From Paractinoplanes bogorensis (GTDB taxonomy: Bacteria; Actinomycetota; Actinomycetes; Mycobacteriales; Micromonosporaceae): 64,000 nucleotides of DNA. Positions within the stretch are counted from its first letter, which is position 1. Each line of letters begins with the position of its first letter. A model generated the notes under the pieces. The model saw nothing but the letters and a program-made list of their open reading frames with translations. It searched no databases and was not told where the DNA came from. Location of the stretch: NCBI RefSeq assembly GCF_018829635.1, contig NZ_JAHKKG010000005.1, forward strand, positions 496,001 to 560,000, in the 5' to 3' direction. This document shows positions 16,626-24,904 of the stretch, in pieces. A program made the position numbers and the translations under genes.

Positions 16626-17419
16626 AGGCCCGGGATGTGCCCCGACAGGAACGTCCAGGCGGCGCTGGCCCGGTCGACCCGGTTGTAGATGCCGACCCAC
16701 TCCTGCGGGCGGGCCGTCAGGCTGGGGGAGCCGCAGGTGGACCGGTCGGCCGCGCCCGCGGTGACCGTGAGCAGCACCGGACGGCCGTTCCGCCACTCGA
16801 ACATCGGGCCGCCGCTGTCGCCGGGCGACGAGCCGCCGTGCACCGACGTGACGAAGGTCAGCGACCCGCGCGGGAACAGGCACGGTCCGTCGTTCACCAT
16901 CGCCCGCGAGGTCACCCGCACCTGGGCCGAGTGCCACGCCGCGGACGGGCCGCCGAAGCCGTAGACGCTGGCCTCGGCGGACGAGCGCAGCGGCTCGGCG
17001 GCGATCCGGGCCGGGGTCATCGTCGTGATCGGCGCCGCCAGCTGCAGCAGCGCGACGTCGTTGACCAGGCTGCCGGCGTCGTATCCGTCCATCCGGAAGA
17101 CGGCCGCGACCCGCGTCGAGGCCACCCGCAGGTCTTTCGCCGGATAGGGGCGGCCGGGCTCGCGTCCGATGTTCGTGCAGTGCTGCGCGGTGACCACCCA
17201 GCCCGGCGCGACGAGCGTGCCCGTGCAGCGCAACCCGCGATCGAGCACGCCGTGATCCGCCTCGACCAGCACCACCGGCGATCCGTCAGCGGAGGCGGAC
17301 GAGGAGGCGGCAGCAGCGGCGCCACCGGTCACGAGGGCCGACGCCTGCCCGGTCATCGCCCAGGCCACGAACGCGACCAGGCCGACCGAGAGGGAACGCC
17401 ACCACCCCTGCCTGGTCAC
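16622..17419 (-). CDS. Secreted trypsin-like serine protease (S1 family)
   Basis: GTG at 17419 with GGAGGGGA 7 bases upstream gives 265 residues. A signal peptide (~1-30, SVGLVAFVAWAMTGQASA) precedes an Ala/Ser-rich segment. The catalytic triad is visible: His80 in TAQHC, Asp121 in NDVALLQL and Ser202 in PGDSGGP. The Cys pair CTG..QHC is typical of chymotrypsin folds. The normal zymogen IVGG motif is replaced by the S/P-rich stretch near residue 47, so activation may differ. It is secreted and coupled to the P450 downstream. Confidence 0.88.
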   Translation of the reverse strand: MTRQGWWRSLSVGLVAFVAWAMTGQASALVTGGAAAAASSSASADGSPVVLVEADHGVLDRGLRCTGTLVAPGWVVTAQHCTNIGREPGRPYPAKDLRVASTRVAAVFRMDGYDAGSLVNDVALLQLAAPITTMTPARIAAEPLRSSAEASVYGFGGPSAAWHSAQVRVTSRAMVNDGPCLFPRGSLTFVTSVHGGSSPGDSGGPMFEWRNGRPVLLTVTAGAADRSTCGSPSLTARPQEWVGIYNRVDRASAAWTFLSGHIPGL

Positions 17420-17748
17420 CGCGTCCCCTCCCGCCGGGCCGACGCCGCGTAGTCGCGACGACACCTCACGCTACGAAGAGAGGTCAACCCCGGGAACCCG
17501 CCGGGAGGCCGATGCGTTCCGCCGAACTGCCTACCCCGAAAGAGCTTTTCCCGTACGCCACGTCAAGTCAGCAACCGCACCAACCTTGAACCGGAGTCTC
17601 GCCGGCCTGATCAGTGGTCCGGGCATCCACGCCCGACCGGCGGTAGCGTCACTCACCCAGCAAAGCGTCGCAGAAGGTCCGCAGCCGCCGGGACGTCGTC
17701 CGGCGACATCAGCGGCGCCGCGCGACGGCTGGCTGCACGCGGCCAGGG
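17420..17748. other. 329-base gap upstream of the protease gene
   Basis: The gap carries the ribosome site for the protease. On the minus strand a short tail ends at 17653 (reading DDVPAAADLLRRFAG then stop) that looks like the end of a lost gene, but it is too short to name. No repeats or clear regulatory sites are visible. Confidence 0.4.
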
Positions 17749-18360
17749 CTACGTGAGCACCGGAGTGAAGGGCGTCCGCCCGGTCAGGCCCTCGATGACG
17801 TCGACCGGTGTGGCCATCGCGGCCAGCACGGACGATGTGCGGGCGAGGCCCTCCGCGGGCACGGCCGGCTCCACACCGAGGGCCCGCTCGAGGTCGAGCA
17901 GGTGGACGGTCGCCTCGACGATGCCGATGCCGAGCATCTCGGCCAGCGGTATCTGCCCCATGCCGAAGTAGTCGATGACCACGTCGTCGCCCAGGGCCCG
18001 GGCCGCGTCCAGCGCCGGCGGCCCGACGACCGCGAACGCTTCCGTCATCTGCTCCGGTGTGAACTTCGCGGCGTCGTCGACCGCCTGGCCGGACACTTGG
18101 GTGCGGGCGCTGCCGGCCACGCCGCCGGGGGCGTTGAACGAGCGAAGCAGGTCGGCCGTGGTGGCGAACGTCGGCGGGGTGTCGCGGGTCCGCGTGACGA
18201 GGTGGGTCAGCCAGTGCGGCCACTGGGCGGTGTGCGCGAACAGGGCCCGTACGGTCCACGGCTCGAGCCGCGTCGGGGTCTCCCACTGGGCCGGGGTCAG
18301 CGACGACCCGTACGAGGCCCACACCGACCAGAGCGAGCCGAGAGTGTCGTACGGGGTCAT
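17749..18360 (-). CDS. DinB-fold / mycothiol-dependent maleylpyruvate isomerase N-terminal family protein
   Basis: The 203-residue protein resembles the maleylpyruvate isomerase N-terminal (MDMPI_N/DinB-like) family of actinobacteria. It has LTPAQWETPTRLEPWTVRALFAHTAQ near the N-terminus, where W.V..L..H supplies the first metal-binding His. LGIGIVEATVHLLDLERALG supplies a second His typical of the bundle. Family members are mycothiol S-transferases or isomerases; the substrate is unknown. ATGA overlap with the esterase gene upstream shows coupling. Confidence 0.75.
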   Translation of the reverse strand: MTPYDTLGSLWSVWASYGSSLTPAQWETPTRLEPWTVRALFAHTAQWPHWLTHLVTRTRDTPPTFATTADLLRSFNAPGGVAGSARTQVSGQAVDDAAKFTPEQMTEAFAVVGPPALDAARALGDDVVIDYFGMGQIPLAEMLGIGIVEATVHLLDLERALGVEPAVPAEGLARTSSVLAAMATPVDVIEGLTGRTPFTPVLT

Positions 18361-19498
18361 GACGCGTGCACCCCGGCCACCGCGATCAGCCCGTCGGCGA
18401 ACGTCCGGCGCCAGTTCACGTAGTCGTGCCCGCCCGAGTATTCGGCGTAGGCCACCTGATACCCCCTCTTGCGCAGCGCGTCGCGCATGGCCCGGTTCAT
18501 GTCGACCTGCGACGGTACCCCGCCGGGCGCCGGGAACGTCTCGAAGATGCCCACGTCCAGCGAGAACCGCACGTCGGCCACCGGTCGTTCGGCGACCTCA
18601 CGGATCAGCTGCCCGGGGTGGTCGCTCGGCCACCAGAAGCTGCCCGACTGCGAGATCACCGCGCCGAAGCTCTCCGGCGCCGTCAGTCCGATGTACGCCG
18701 CGGTCAGCCCGCCCCGGGACGCGCCCGCGATCATGTTGGCCCGGGCGTCGAGGCCGGCCCCGAGCGTGTCGCGGGCCCAGGGCAGCAGCTCGCCGGTCAC
18801 GAAGCCGCCCAGGTTCGAGCCCGGCGCCAGGTCGTCGTCGCGGACCGCGGTGCGGTTGGTGACGAACAGGGCCACCAGCGGCGGGATCTCGCCCGCGGCG
18901 ATCAGGTTGTCGAGCACGGCGGGGATCCGCTGCACCTCGCGGGCGACCCAGCCGTCGAACACGACCAGCACCGGCAGCCCGGCCGTAGACACGCCGGACG
19001 GCTGGTAGACGACCACCTCACGGTCGAAGGGGGCCGGGCTGAGGATGCCCGGGGTCACGCCGGGGCGCGGGGCGAGCCACGGCTCGGGCGGCGCGTCGGG
19101 CAGTGTCAGCAACGAGACCCAGGCGTCGTGGTCGTCCGGGTCGGACGGGTCGGCGGCGAACCGGTAGCGCCCGGGGTTGCCCGCGTCGACGTGCGACTTC
19201 CCGCGCCCGGAGGCGTCGCGCGGCAGCTCGGCGGCGCCGTCGTGGACGAAGCAGTAGGCCGTGGTCAGGTCGGACGGCAGGACGCGGGTCGCGTACCAGA
19301 GGTCGTTGCCGGGCATCCGCTCGATCGGCACGTCGAGGCCCCACCAGACCCGGGTGCTCCGGGCCGAGCCCGCCACAGGAACGTCACCAGCCGCGAGCCG
19401 TCCCGCCAGGGCTCGACCAGCGGGGTGCCGGCCCGTGGCCACCAGTCGTGCAGGGAGGCCGGGTCCTCGAGCAGGGCGGCGATCTGCGGACTGAGCAC
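18357..19498 (-). CDS. Enterochelin-esterase-like protein (Fes family) with apparent frameshift
   Basis: The main frame (18357 to ~19370) matches E. coli Fes: MPGNDLWY..VLPSD..TAYCF, VLVVFDGW, nucleophile elbow GASRGGLTAAY, SQSGSFWWP and the C-terminal GGHDYVNWR. The N-terminus is in another frame: GTG at 19498 with GGGAG upstream reads LSPQIAALLEDPASLHDW, GTPLVEPW and RLVTFLWRAR, then the homology jumps to STRVWWGLDVP in the main frame near 19345-19375. Thus a one-base indel seems to split the gene. If it is real it is a pseudogene; if it is a sequencing error the protein is ~380 residues. The family hydrolyses ferric-siderophore lactones in the cytoplasm. No siderophore genes are nearby. 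Confidence 0.75.
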
Positions 19499-19567
19499 GG
19501 CGACACTCCCGGGCGCGGCGGACGGTGAGCGATCCGCCACCGAGAGTCCCAAGTGGACCTTGTCAAG

Positions 19568-20959
19568 TCAAGACGCGTAGGCCGACACTCCGGCCACGAG
19601 AGCGTTCAGGCCGGCCTTGGCGTCGGCGAACAGCATGGCCGTCCGCGGGTCGGAGTAGAGCTCGTTGTCGATCCCGGCGTAGCCGTGCCCGAGCGAGCGC
19701 TTGATCACGATGACGCTGCGGGCCCGGTCGACGTCGAGGATCGGCATGCCGGACACCGGGTTCCCGGGCCGTCGGGCGGCCGGGTTGGTCACGTCGTTGG
19801 CGCCGATGACCAGCGCGACGTCCGTACGGGGAAAGGCGGGGTTGCTCTCCTCCAGGTCCTGCAGCTGCTCGTAGGGGGCGTTGGCCTCGGCCAGCAGCAC
19901 GTTCATGTGTCCCGGCATGCGCCCGGCGACCGGATGGATCGCGTAGACGACCTCGACGCCGTGTGACGTCAGCGCCTGGGCCAGCGCCACCGCCTCGTGC
20001 TGGGCCTGGGCCGCGGCCAGCCCGTAGCCGGGGACGATCACGACCCGGCCCGCGTACGCGAGCTGGATCGCGGCGTCGTCGGCGGTGATCTCGCGGACCG
20101 GCGCCGACCCGGCCCCGGCCGCGACGGCGATCGCGTCGCCGGTGCCGTAGCCGCCGGCCATGATCGCGCTGATCGGCCGGTTCATCGCGTCGGCCATCAG
20201 CTTGGTCAGGATCGCGCCGGCCGCCCCGACCAGCGCCCCGGCGATGATCAGCGGGGTGCTCTCGAGCACGAACCCGGCCATCGCCACCGCGGTGCCGGTG
20301 CAGGCGTTGAGCAGCGAGATCACCACCGGCATGTCGGCCCCGCCGATCGGCAGGGTGAGCAGCACCCCGGCCGCCAGCGCGGACACCGCCGCCCCGGCCA
20401 GCGCCCACACGCCGCCGTCGAAGCCGACCACGAGCACCGCCATGACGGCCGCCACGACGGCCAGGCCGAGCGAGATCCACCGCCCGTACGGCACCACGAT
20501 CGGGCGGCCCGGCACCCGTCCGGCCAGCTTGCCCGAGGCGATCAGCGACCCGCTGAACGTGAGCGCCCCGATCAGCACGTCGAGCACGCCGGTGACCTCG
20601 GCCTGGGTCGACGCCGGGCGCTCGCCCAGGGCGATCAGGGCCGCCGCGCCGCCGCCGACCGCGTTGAACAGGCTGACCAGCTGCGGCATGGCGGTCATCC
20701 GGACCCGGCGCGCGGCCACCAGCCCGGCCACCGCACCGGCGGCCGTGCCGAGACCGAGCGCCCATGCGGCGTACGGGGAAATCTCCTGACCCTGGATGAG
20801 GACGGCCAGCGTGACCAGGATCGCCAGCCCCATGCCGGCCGCCGAGACCTGGTTGCCGCGGCGGGCGGTGGCGGGCGCGTTCATCAGGTGCAGACCGAGG
20901 ACGAAGGCCGTCGCGCACAGCAGGTAGATCAGGTGGACGACGGTGTCGAAGGCGCTCAC
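19568..20959 (-). CDS. pntB: NAD(P) transhydrogenase subunit beta
   Basis: The 463-residue membrane protein has about nine hydrophobic helices (residues ~1-260) followed by the NADP-binding dIII domain with VPGYGLAAAQAQH, HPVAGRMPGHMNVLLAEA, VIGANDVTNPAAR and KRSLGHGYAGIDN. It is the proton-channel and NADPH subunit of transhydrogenase, which uses the proton gradient to make NADPH from NADH. GTG start overlaps the stop of the upstream subunit (GTGA). It is the last gene of the pntA-pntAB-pntB operon. Confidence 0.96.
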   Translation of the reverse strand: MSAFDTVVHLIYLLCATAFVLGLHLMNAPATARRGNQVSAAGMGLAILVTLAVLIQGQEISPYAAWALGLGTAAGAVAGLVAARRVRMTAMPQLVSLFNAVGGGAAALIALGERPASTQAEVTGVLDVLIGALTFSGSLIASGKLAGRVPGRPIVVPYGRWISLGLAVVAAVMAVLVVGFDGGVWALAGAAVSALAAGVLLTLPIGGADMPVVISLLNACTGTAVAMAGFVLESTPLIIAGALVGAAGAILTKLMADAMNRPISAIMAGGYGTGDAIAVAAGAGSAPVREITADDAAIQLAYAGRVVIVPGYGLAAAQAQHEAVALAQALTSHGVEVVYAIHPVAGRMPGHMNVLLAEANAPYEQLQDLEESNPAFPRTDVALVIGANDVTNPAARRPGNPVSGMPILDVDRARSVIVIKRSLGHGYAGIDNELYSDPRTAMLFADAKAGLNALVAGVSAYAS

Positions 20960-21240
20960 GACCGGCTCCGGAACATCGCCAGCATGCGGTCGGTGACCAC
21001 GTAGCCGCCGGCCACGTTCATGGCGGCGAAGAACGCGGCCACGAACAGCAGTGCGTAGCCGGCCGGGGTGGAGATGGTGGCCGCCAGCAGCATGACACCG
21101 ACCAGCACCACGCCGTGGATCGCGTTGGCGCCGGACATCAGCGGGGTGTGCAGGGTGGCCGGCACCTTGCTGATCACCTCGAAGCCGACCAGCAGGCCGA
21201 GCGTGAAGACGGTGAGATCGGCCAGCAGAAGCGGGCTCAT
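20956..21240 (-). CDS. pntAB: NAD(P) transhydrogenase subunit alpha part 2 (membrane domain)
   Basis: This 94-residue protein has three hydrophobic helices, including VFTLGLLVGFEVISKVPATL, TPLMSGANAIHGVV and AFFAAMNVAGGYVVTDRML. It corresponds to the C-terminal membrane part of E. coli PntA. Split alpha subunits are usual in Actinobacteria, Rhodospirillum and others. It overlaps both neighbours by 4 bases (ATGA upstream, GTGA downstream). Confidence 0.95.
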   Translation of the reverse strand: MSPLLLADLTVFTLGLLVGFEVISKVPATLHTPLMSGANAIHGVVLVGVMLLAATISTPAGYALLFVAAFFAAMNVAGGYVVTDRMLAMFRSRS

Positions 21241-22316
21241 CGGCGCTCCTTGTCGAGGTCGTGCAAGGGACGGACCGTCATGGCCGACACGAGTTCGTCG
21301 TCGTCGAGGGCGCCGAGCGCGGCCACCACGTTGCGCGCGTACGCGGTGGACGCCGCCACCGGCACGGTGGAGGCCAGGTTGGGGGCGCCGATGACCGTGA
21401 CGCCGTGGCCGGTGACGACGCGCGTGTCCGGGGCCGAGCCGGCCACGTTGCCGCCGCCCAGGTCGAGCACCACCGAGCCCGGCCGCATGGCGTCCAGCGC
21501 CTCCGCCGAGACGAGCAGGGGCGAGCGGCCGCCGGGCACCTTGGCCGTAGTGATGACCACGTCGAAGCGGGGAACGGCCTGGGCCAGCGAGTGGAGCTGG
21601 GACGCGGCCTCGTCGCCGGTGAGGGCCGAGGCGTAACCGTCGCTGCCGTTCTGCACCGCATCGGAGAGCGCCAGCACAAGAGCTCCGGTCGAGGCGATGT
21701 CGGCCTGTGCCGCCTCGCGGACGTCGTAGCCGGTGACCTGGGCCCCGAGCCGTCGTGCGGTGGCGATGGCCTGGAGGCCGGCCACCCCGGCTCCGAGCAC
21801 GAGCACCTGGGCCGGCCGTGAGGTGCCGGCCGCGGTGACGAGCATCGGGAAGAAGCCCCCGTACGCCTCCGCGGCCAGCAGCGCCGCCTTGTACCCGGCC
21901 ACGTTGGCCTGCGAGGTCAGCGCGTCGAGGGGCTGGGCCCGGCTGAGCGTGCGGGGTAGCAGGTCGAGGCTGATCGCCGTGACCCCCTGCGCGGCCAGGG
22001 TCTCGGCCAGCCCCGGATCGCCGAGCGGATCGAGCAGCCCGATCAGCGTCCGGCCGGCCGGCAACGCCGCGATGTCGTCCGGCGGCCGCACCACCACCAG
22101 GATGTCGCTCTCGGCGTAGACCTGTTCCCGCGAGCCGACGTCGGCGCCCGCCTCCACATAGGCCGGATCGTCGAACCAGGCCGACCGGCCCGCGCCCGCC
22201 TCGACCAGCACCCGCACCCCGGTTCGGCGCAGGCGGACCACGCCGTCCGGGGTCATCGCCACGCGGCGTTCGCGTCCCGCGGTCTCGCGCAGCACGCCCA
22301 CTGTCGTCATCGACAT
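21237..22316 (-). CDS. pntA: NAD(P) transhydrogenase subunit alpha part 1 (NAD-binding)
   Basis: The 359-residue soluble subunit of the alanine-dehydrogenase/PntA family begins with TVGVLRETAGRERRVAMTPDGV. Its dinucleotide-binding loop is VLVLGAGVAGLQAIATARRLGAQVTGYD (~residues 165-190), and an RFDVVITTAKVPGG segment follows. It binds NAD(H) and passes hydride to PntB. Start ATG at 22316; ATG at 22310 is equally possible. Upstream is an imperfect leaderless-type hexamer, TAGGGC, 7 bases before the ATG. It is divergent from the acetoacetate-decarboxylase-like gene with 61 bases between. Confidence 0.94.
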   Translation of the reverse strand: MSMTTVGVLRETAGRERRVAMTPDGVVRLRRTGVRVLVEAGAGRSAWFDDPAYVEAGADVGSREQVYAESDILVVVRPPDDIAALPAGRTLIGLLDPLGDPGLAETLAAQGVTAISLDLLPRTLSRAQPLDALTSQANVAGYKAALLAAEAYGGFFPMLVTAAGTSRPAQVLVLGAGVAGLQAIATARRLGAQVTGYDVREAAQADIASTGALVLALSDAVQNGSDGYASALTGDEAASQLHSLAQAVPRFDVVITTAKVPGGRSPLLVSAEALDAMRPGSVVLDLGGGNVAGSAPDTRVVTGHGVTVIGAPNLASTVPVAASTAYARNVVAALGALDDDELVSAMTVRPLHDLDKERR

Positions 22317-22364
22317 AACCGAAGCCCTATCACTTCGCGCCCGCGGCGGCCACCCGGTGCCGGG

Positions 22365-22370
22365 TAGGGT
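22365..22370 (+). promoter_or_regulatory. Putative leaderless -10 element
   Basis: TAGGGT ends 7 bases before the ATG at 22378. Confidence 0.5.
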
Positions 22371-22377
22371 CCACGGG

Positions 22378-23094
22378 ATGGCGGAGCGTGTCGGTGACGG
22401 CGTCTGGACTTTGCAGGGCGAGACGGTCACTCTGCCGGTCGAGATCACTTCGGCCCGCCTGACCGCCGCCGTGTTCACCACTCCGGTCCGGTCGGCGCGG
22501 GCGGCGCTGGGGACGATCCCGGTGCGCCCGTTCACCGTGGCCGGCCGGGCGCTCTCGCTGGTCATGTGCGTGCACTACGACGAGTGGGCGCTCAAGTCGT
22601 ACGACGAGGTCGGCGTCGGCCTGCTGGTCCGCGGCCCGTCCGGTCCGCCCGGCCTGCACCTGCTCGACCTGCCGGTGACCGGCGCGTTCACCCGCGAGGC
22701 GGGCCAGGACTTCTGGGCTCTGCCGAAGTGGCTGATGGACGCCGAGCTGCGCTTCTCACCCCGGGAGACCGACGTCGTGGTGCACGACCGGGCCACCGAG
22801 GTGCTGCGGGCGTCGCTGCGGCACGGGCGGATGCGACTGCCGTTCGGGGTGCGGTCGAGCCTGCCCGCTTGGTCCTATCTGGAGCATGGCGCGCAGGCGG
22901 GCGTGCTGTTGCGCGGCACCCTGCCGATGCGCCTGTCCGGGGTGAGCGTGGGTCGCGGCTCGTTCCGGGGTCACCTCGGCGATCATCCGATGGCGGCTCG
23001 GATGCGGGCGCTGGGCATGACCGGGCGGCCGCTGCTGACCGTGCACGCCGAGCGTCTGCACGGCCCGCTGGGCGAGTTCCGGCCCGCCCTTTAG
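22378..23094 (+). CDS. Acetoacetate decarboxylase-like protein
   Basis: The 238-residue protein resembles the ADC family: FTREAGQDFWALPKWLMDAEL (~residues 102-122) holds a Lys in the position of the Schiff-base lysine, and YDEVGVGLLVR precedes it. Typical ADCs have EPKK; here it is LPKW, so decarboxylase chemistry is not certain. Actinobacterial members of this wide family often have unknown substrates. A TAGGGT hexamer lies 7 bases upstream of the ATG. Confidence 0.7.
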   Translation: MAERVGDGVWTLQGETVTLPVEITSARLTAAVFTTPVRSARAALGTIPVRPFTVAGRALSLVMCVHYDEWALKSYDEVGVGLLVRGPSGPPGLHLLDLPVTGAFTREAGQDFWALPKWLMDAELRFSPRETDVVVHDRATEVLRASLRHGRMRLPFGVRSSLPAWSYLEHGAQAGVLLRGTLPMRLSGVSVGRGSFRGHLGDHPMAARMRALGMTGRPLLTVHAERLHGPLGEFRPAL

Positions 23095-23314
23095 AGCAAA
23101 CCCGTTTTCCCGTACGCCGTGACAGCGCGCTCCTGACCAGCCTCCTAGGACGCTCTACGCGCGGTGCGCCCTGCCGCATGACGCCTCAGTGAGCGCACCT
23201 GTCCCGGATGCGTCCAAGGCGCACACGGTGCCGCCCCGCCCCGATTAGCGTGCTGACAAGGGCTTATGTCGGATCCGGGCCGCCGGTGCCCGCACCTGGG
23301 GGAGGGCACCACGC

Positions 23315-24895
23315 ATGGGAATGCTGGCAGCGTTCGACAACCGTTCACTCCGCACCAAGATCGGGACGGCCGTGCTGGTCGGCACGCTCAGCGGCGCCCT
23401 GGTCGGCGGGGTCGCCCTGGTCACCCTGCACCACCACAACAAGGACGCGGCCACGGCCCAGCGCGAGACGATCACCGTGGACGCCGCGGCCGGCGCGTTC
23501 GCCAAGAACATCGAGGCGTTCGGCGGCAACCTGTCGGCCAGCCGGCTCTACCCGTCGCTGCGCACCGTGATCAGCCAGAACATGGAGGAGAACAAGGCCG
23601 CCGTGCAGAACGCGCTGGCCACCCTCCGTTCCGCGTACGAGGGGGATGCGACCGGTTCGGCCGAGGTGGAGAAGGCGTCCCAGGACTGGACCGCGTTCCT
23701 CGCCTTCCTGCAGGAGGACCAGACCTCGGCCACCCCGGCCCAGCTGCAGCAGGCGCTGACCCGCTACAACACCCTCTACGCGGCGCTCGGCGCCGACCAG
23801 AACGCGCTGGCCGCCCGGGCCAAGGCGCGCTCGGACGCCGCGATCAAGGACGGCGAGGCCGATGCCACCCGGGCCACCTGGCTGATCGCCGGTCTGCTCA
23901 CCCTGGGTGTGGTGGTCAGCCTGCTGCTCGGGTTCCGGGTGGCGGGCCGGGTGCGGGGCACGGTCCGGGTCACCGCCTGGGTCGCGCAGGGGCTGGCCGA
24001 GGGCGACCTCACCCGTACGGCCGGAGTGAACGTCCGCGACGAGGTGGGCCGGATGGCCGAAGACCTGGACCAGGCCGTGACCCGGCTGCGCGACGACGTG
24101 GTCACCCTGGCCGGCAACGCGAACAGCCTGCACGCCGCGGCCGGTCAGCTGACCGCGGTGTCGGGAGCCGTCGGGTCGGCCGCCTCCGAGGCGTCGGCGC
24201 AGGCGGGCACGGTCGCCGCGGCGGCCGACGCGGTGTCGAACAATCTGCAGGTCGTCTCGTCCGGCTCGCAGGAGATGGGCTCGGCGATCCGGGACATCAG
24301 CGTGTCGACCACCGAGGCATCCGAGGTGGCCGTGCAGGCGGTCGAGGTCGCCTCGGCCACCAACGCGATCGTGGCCCGGCTCGGTGAGTCGTCGAGCGAG
24401 ATCGCCACCGTGGTCAAGACGATCACGGCCATCGCCGAGCAGACGAATCTGCTCGCGCTCAACGCCACCATCGAGGCGGCCCGGGCGGGCGAGTCGGGCA
24501 AGGGCTTCGCCGTGGTGGCCGGTGAGGTCAAGGATCTGGCCCAGGAGACGGCCAAGGCCACCGAGGACATCTCCCGCCGGGTGCAGACCATCCAGGGCGA
24601 CACCGGCAACGCGGTCACCGCGATCGGGGAGATCTCGGCGATCATCGAGCGGATCAACGGCATCCAGATGACGATCGCCTCGGCGGTCGAGGAGCAGACG
24701 GCCACCACGCAGGAGATGAACCGGACGCTGTCGGAGGCCGCGGCGGGTGCCGGTGACATCGCGGCCACGATCGGCGGGGTGTCCGAGGCGACGCGGCGTA
24801 CGTCGGACTCGGTCGACGAGACCCGGCACGCCGCCGACGGTCTGGCGACGACGGCGAGCCAGCTGCAGAACCTGGTGTCGCGGTTCCGCTACTGA
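23315..24895 (+). CDS. Methyl-accepting chemotaxis protein (transmembrane)
   Basis: The 526-residue receptor has TM1 at ~17-38, an extracytoplasmic helical sensor ~40-185 and TM2 at ~188-208. A HAMP domain (VRVTAWVAQGLAEGDLTRTAG..DEVGRM) follows, then the signalling coiled coil with the tip IAEQTNLLALNATIEAARAG. The tip binds CheA/CheW. GGAGGG lies 8 bases upstream of the ATG. No che genes are in the window. Chemotaxis would fit an actinomycete with motile spores. Only 9 bases separate its stop from the end of the convergent soluble receptor. Confidence 0.95.
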   Translation: MGMLAAFDNRSLRTKIGTAVLVGTLSGALVGGVALVTLHHHNKDAATAQRETITVDAAAGAFAKNIEAFGGNLSASRLYPSLRTVISQNMEENKAAVQNALATLRSAYEGDATGSAEVEKASQDWTAFLAFLQEDQTSATPAQLQQALTRYNTLYAALGADQNALAARAKARSDAAIKDGEADATRATWLIAGLLTLGVVVSLLLGFRVAGRVRGTVRVTAWVAQGLAEGDLTRTAGVNVRDEVGRMAEDLDQAVTRLRDDVVTLAGNANSLHAAAGQLTAVSGAVGSAASEASAQAGTVAAAADAVSNNLQVVSSGSQEMGSAIRDISVSTTEASEVAVQAVEVASATNAIVARLGESSSEIATVVKTITAIAEQTNLLALNATIEAARAGESGKGFAVVAGEVKDLAQETAKATEDISRRVQTIQGDTGNAVTAIGEISAIIERINGIQMTIASAVEEQTATTQEMNRTLSEAAAGAGDIAATIGGVSEATRRTSDSVDETRHAADGLATTASQLQNLVSRFRY

Positions 24896-24904
24896 ACGAC
24901 CGGC

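Noticed and set aside
17653..17715. Short minus-strand tail reading DDVPAAADLLRRFAG
   Set aside because: Too short to assign; mentioned only in the gap entry.
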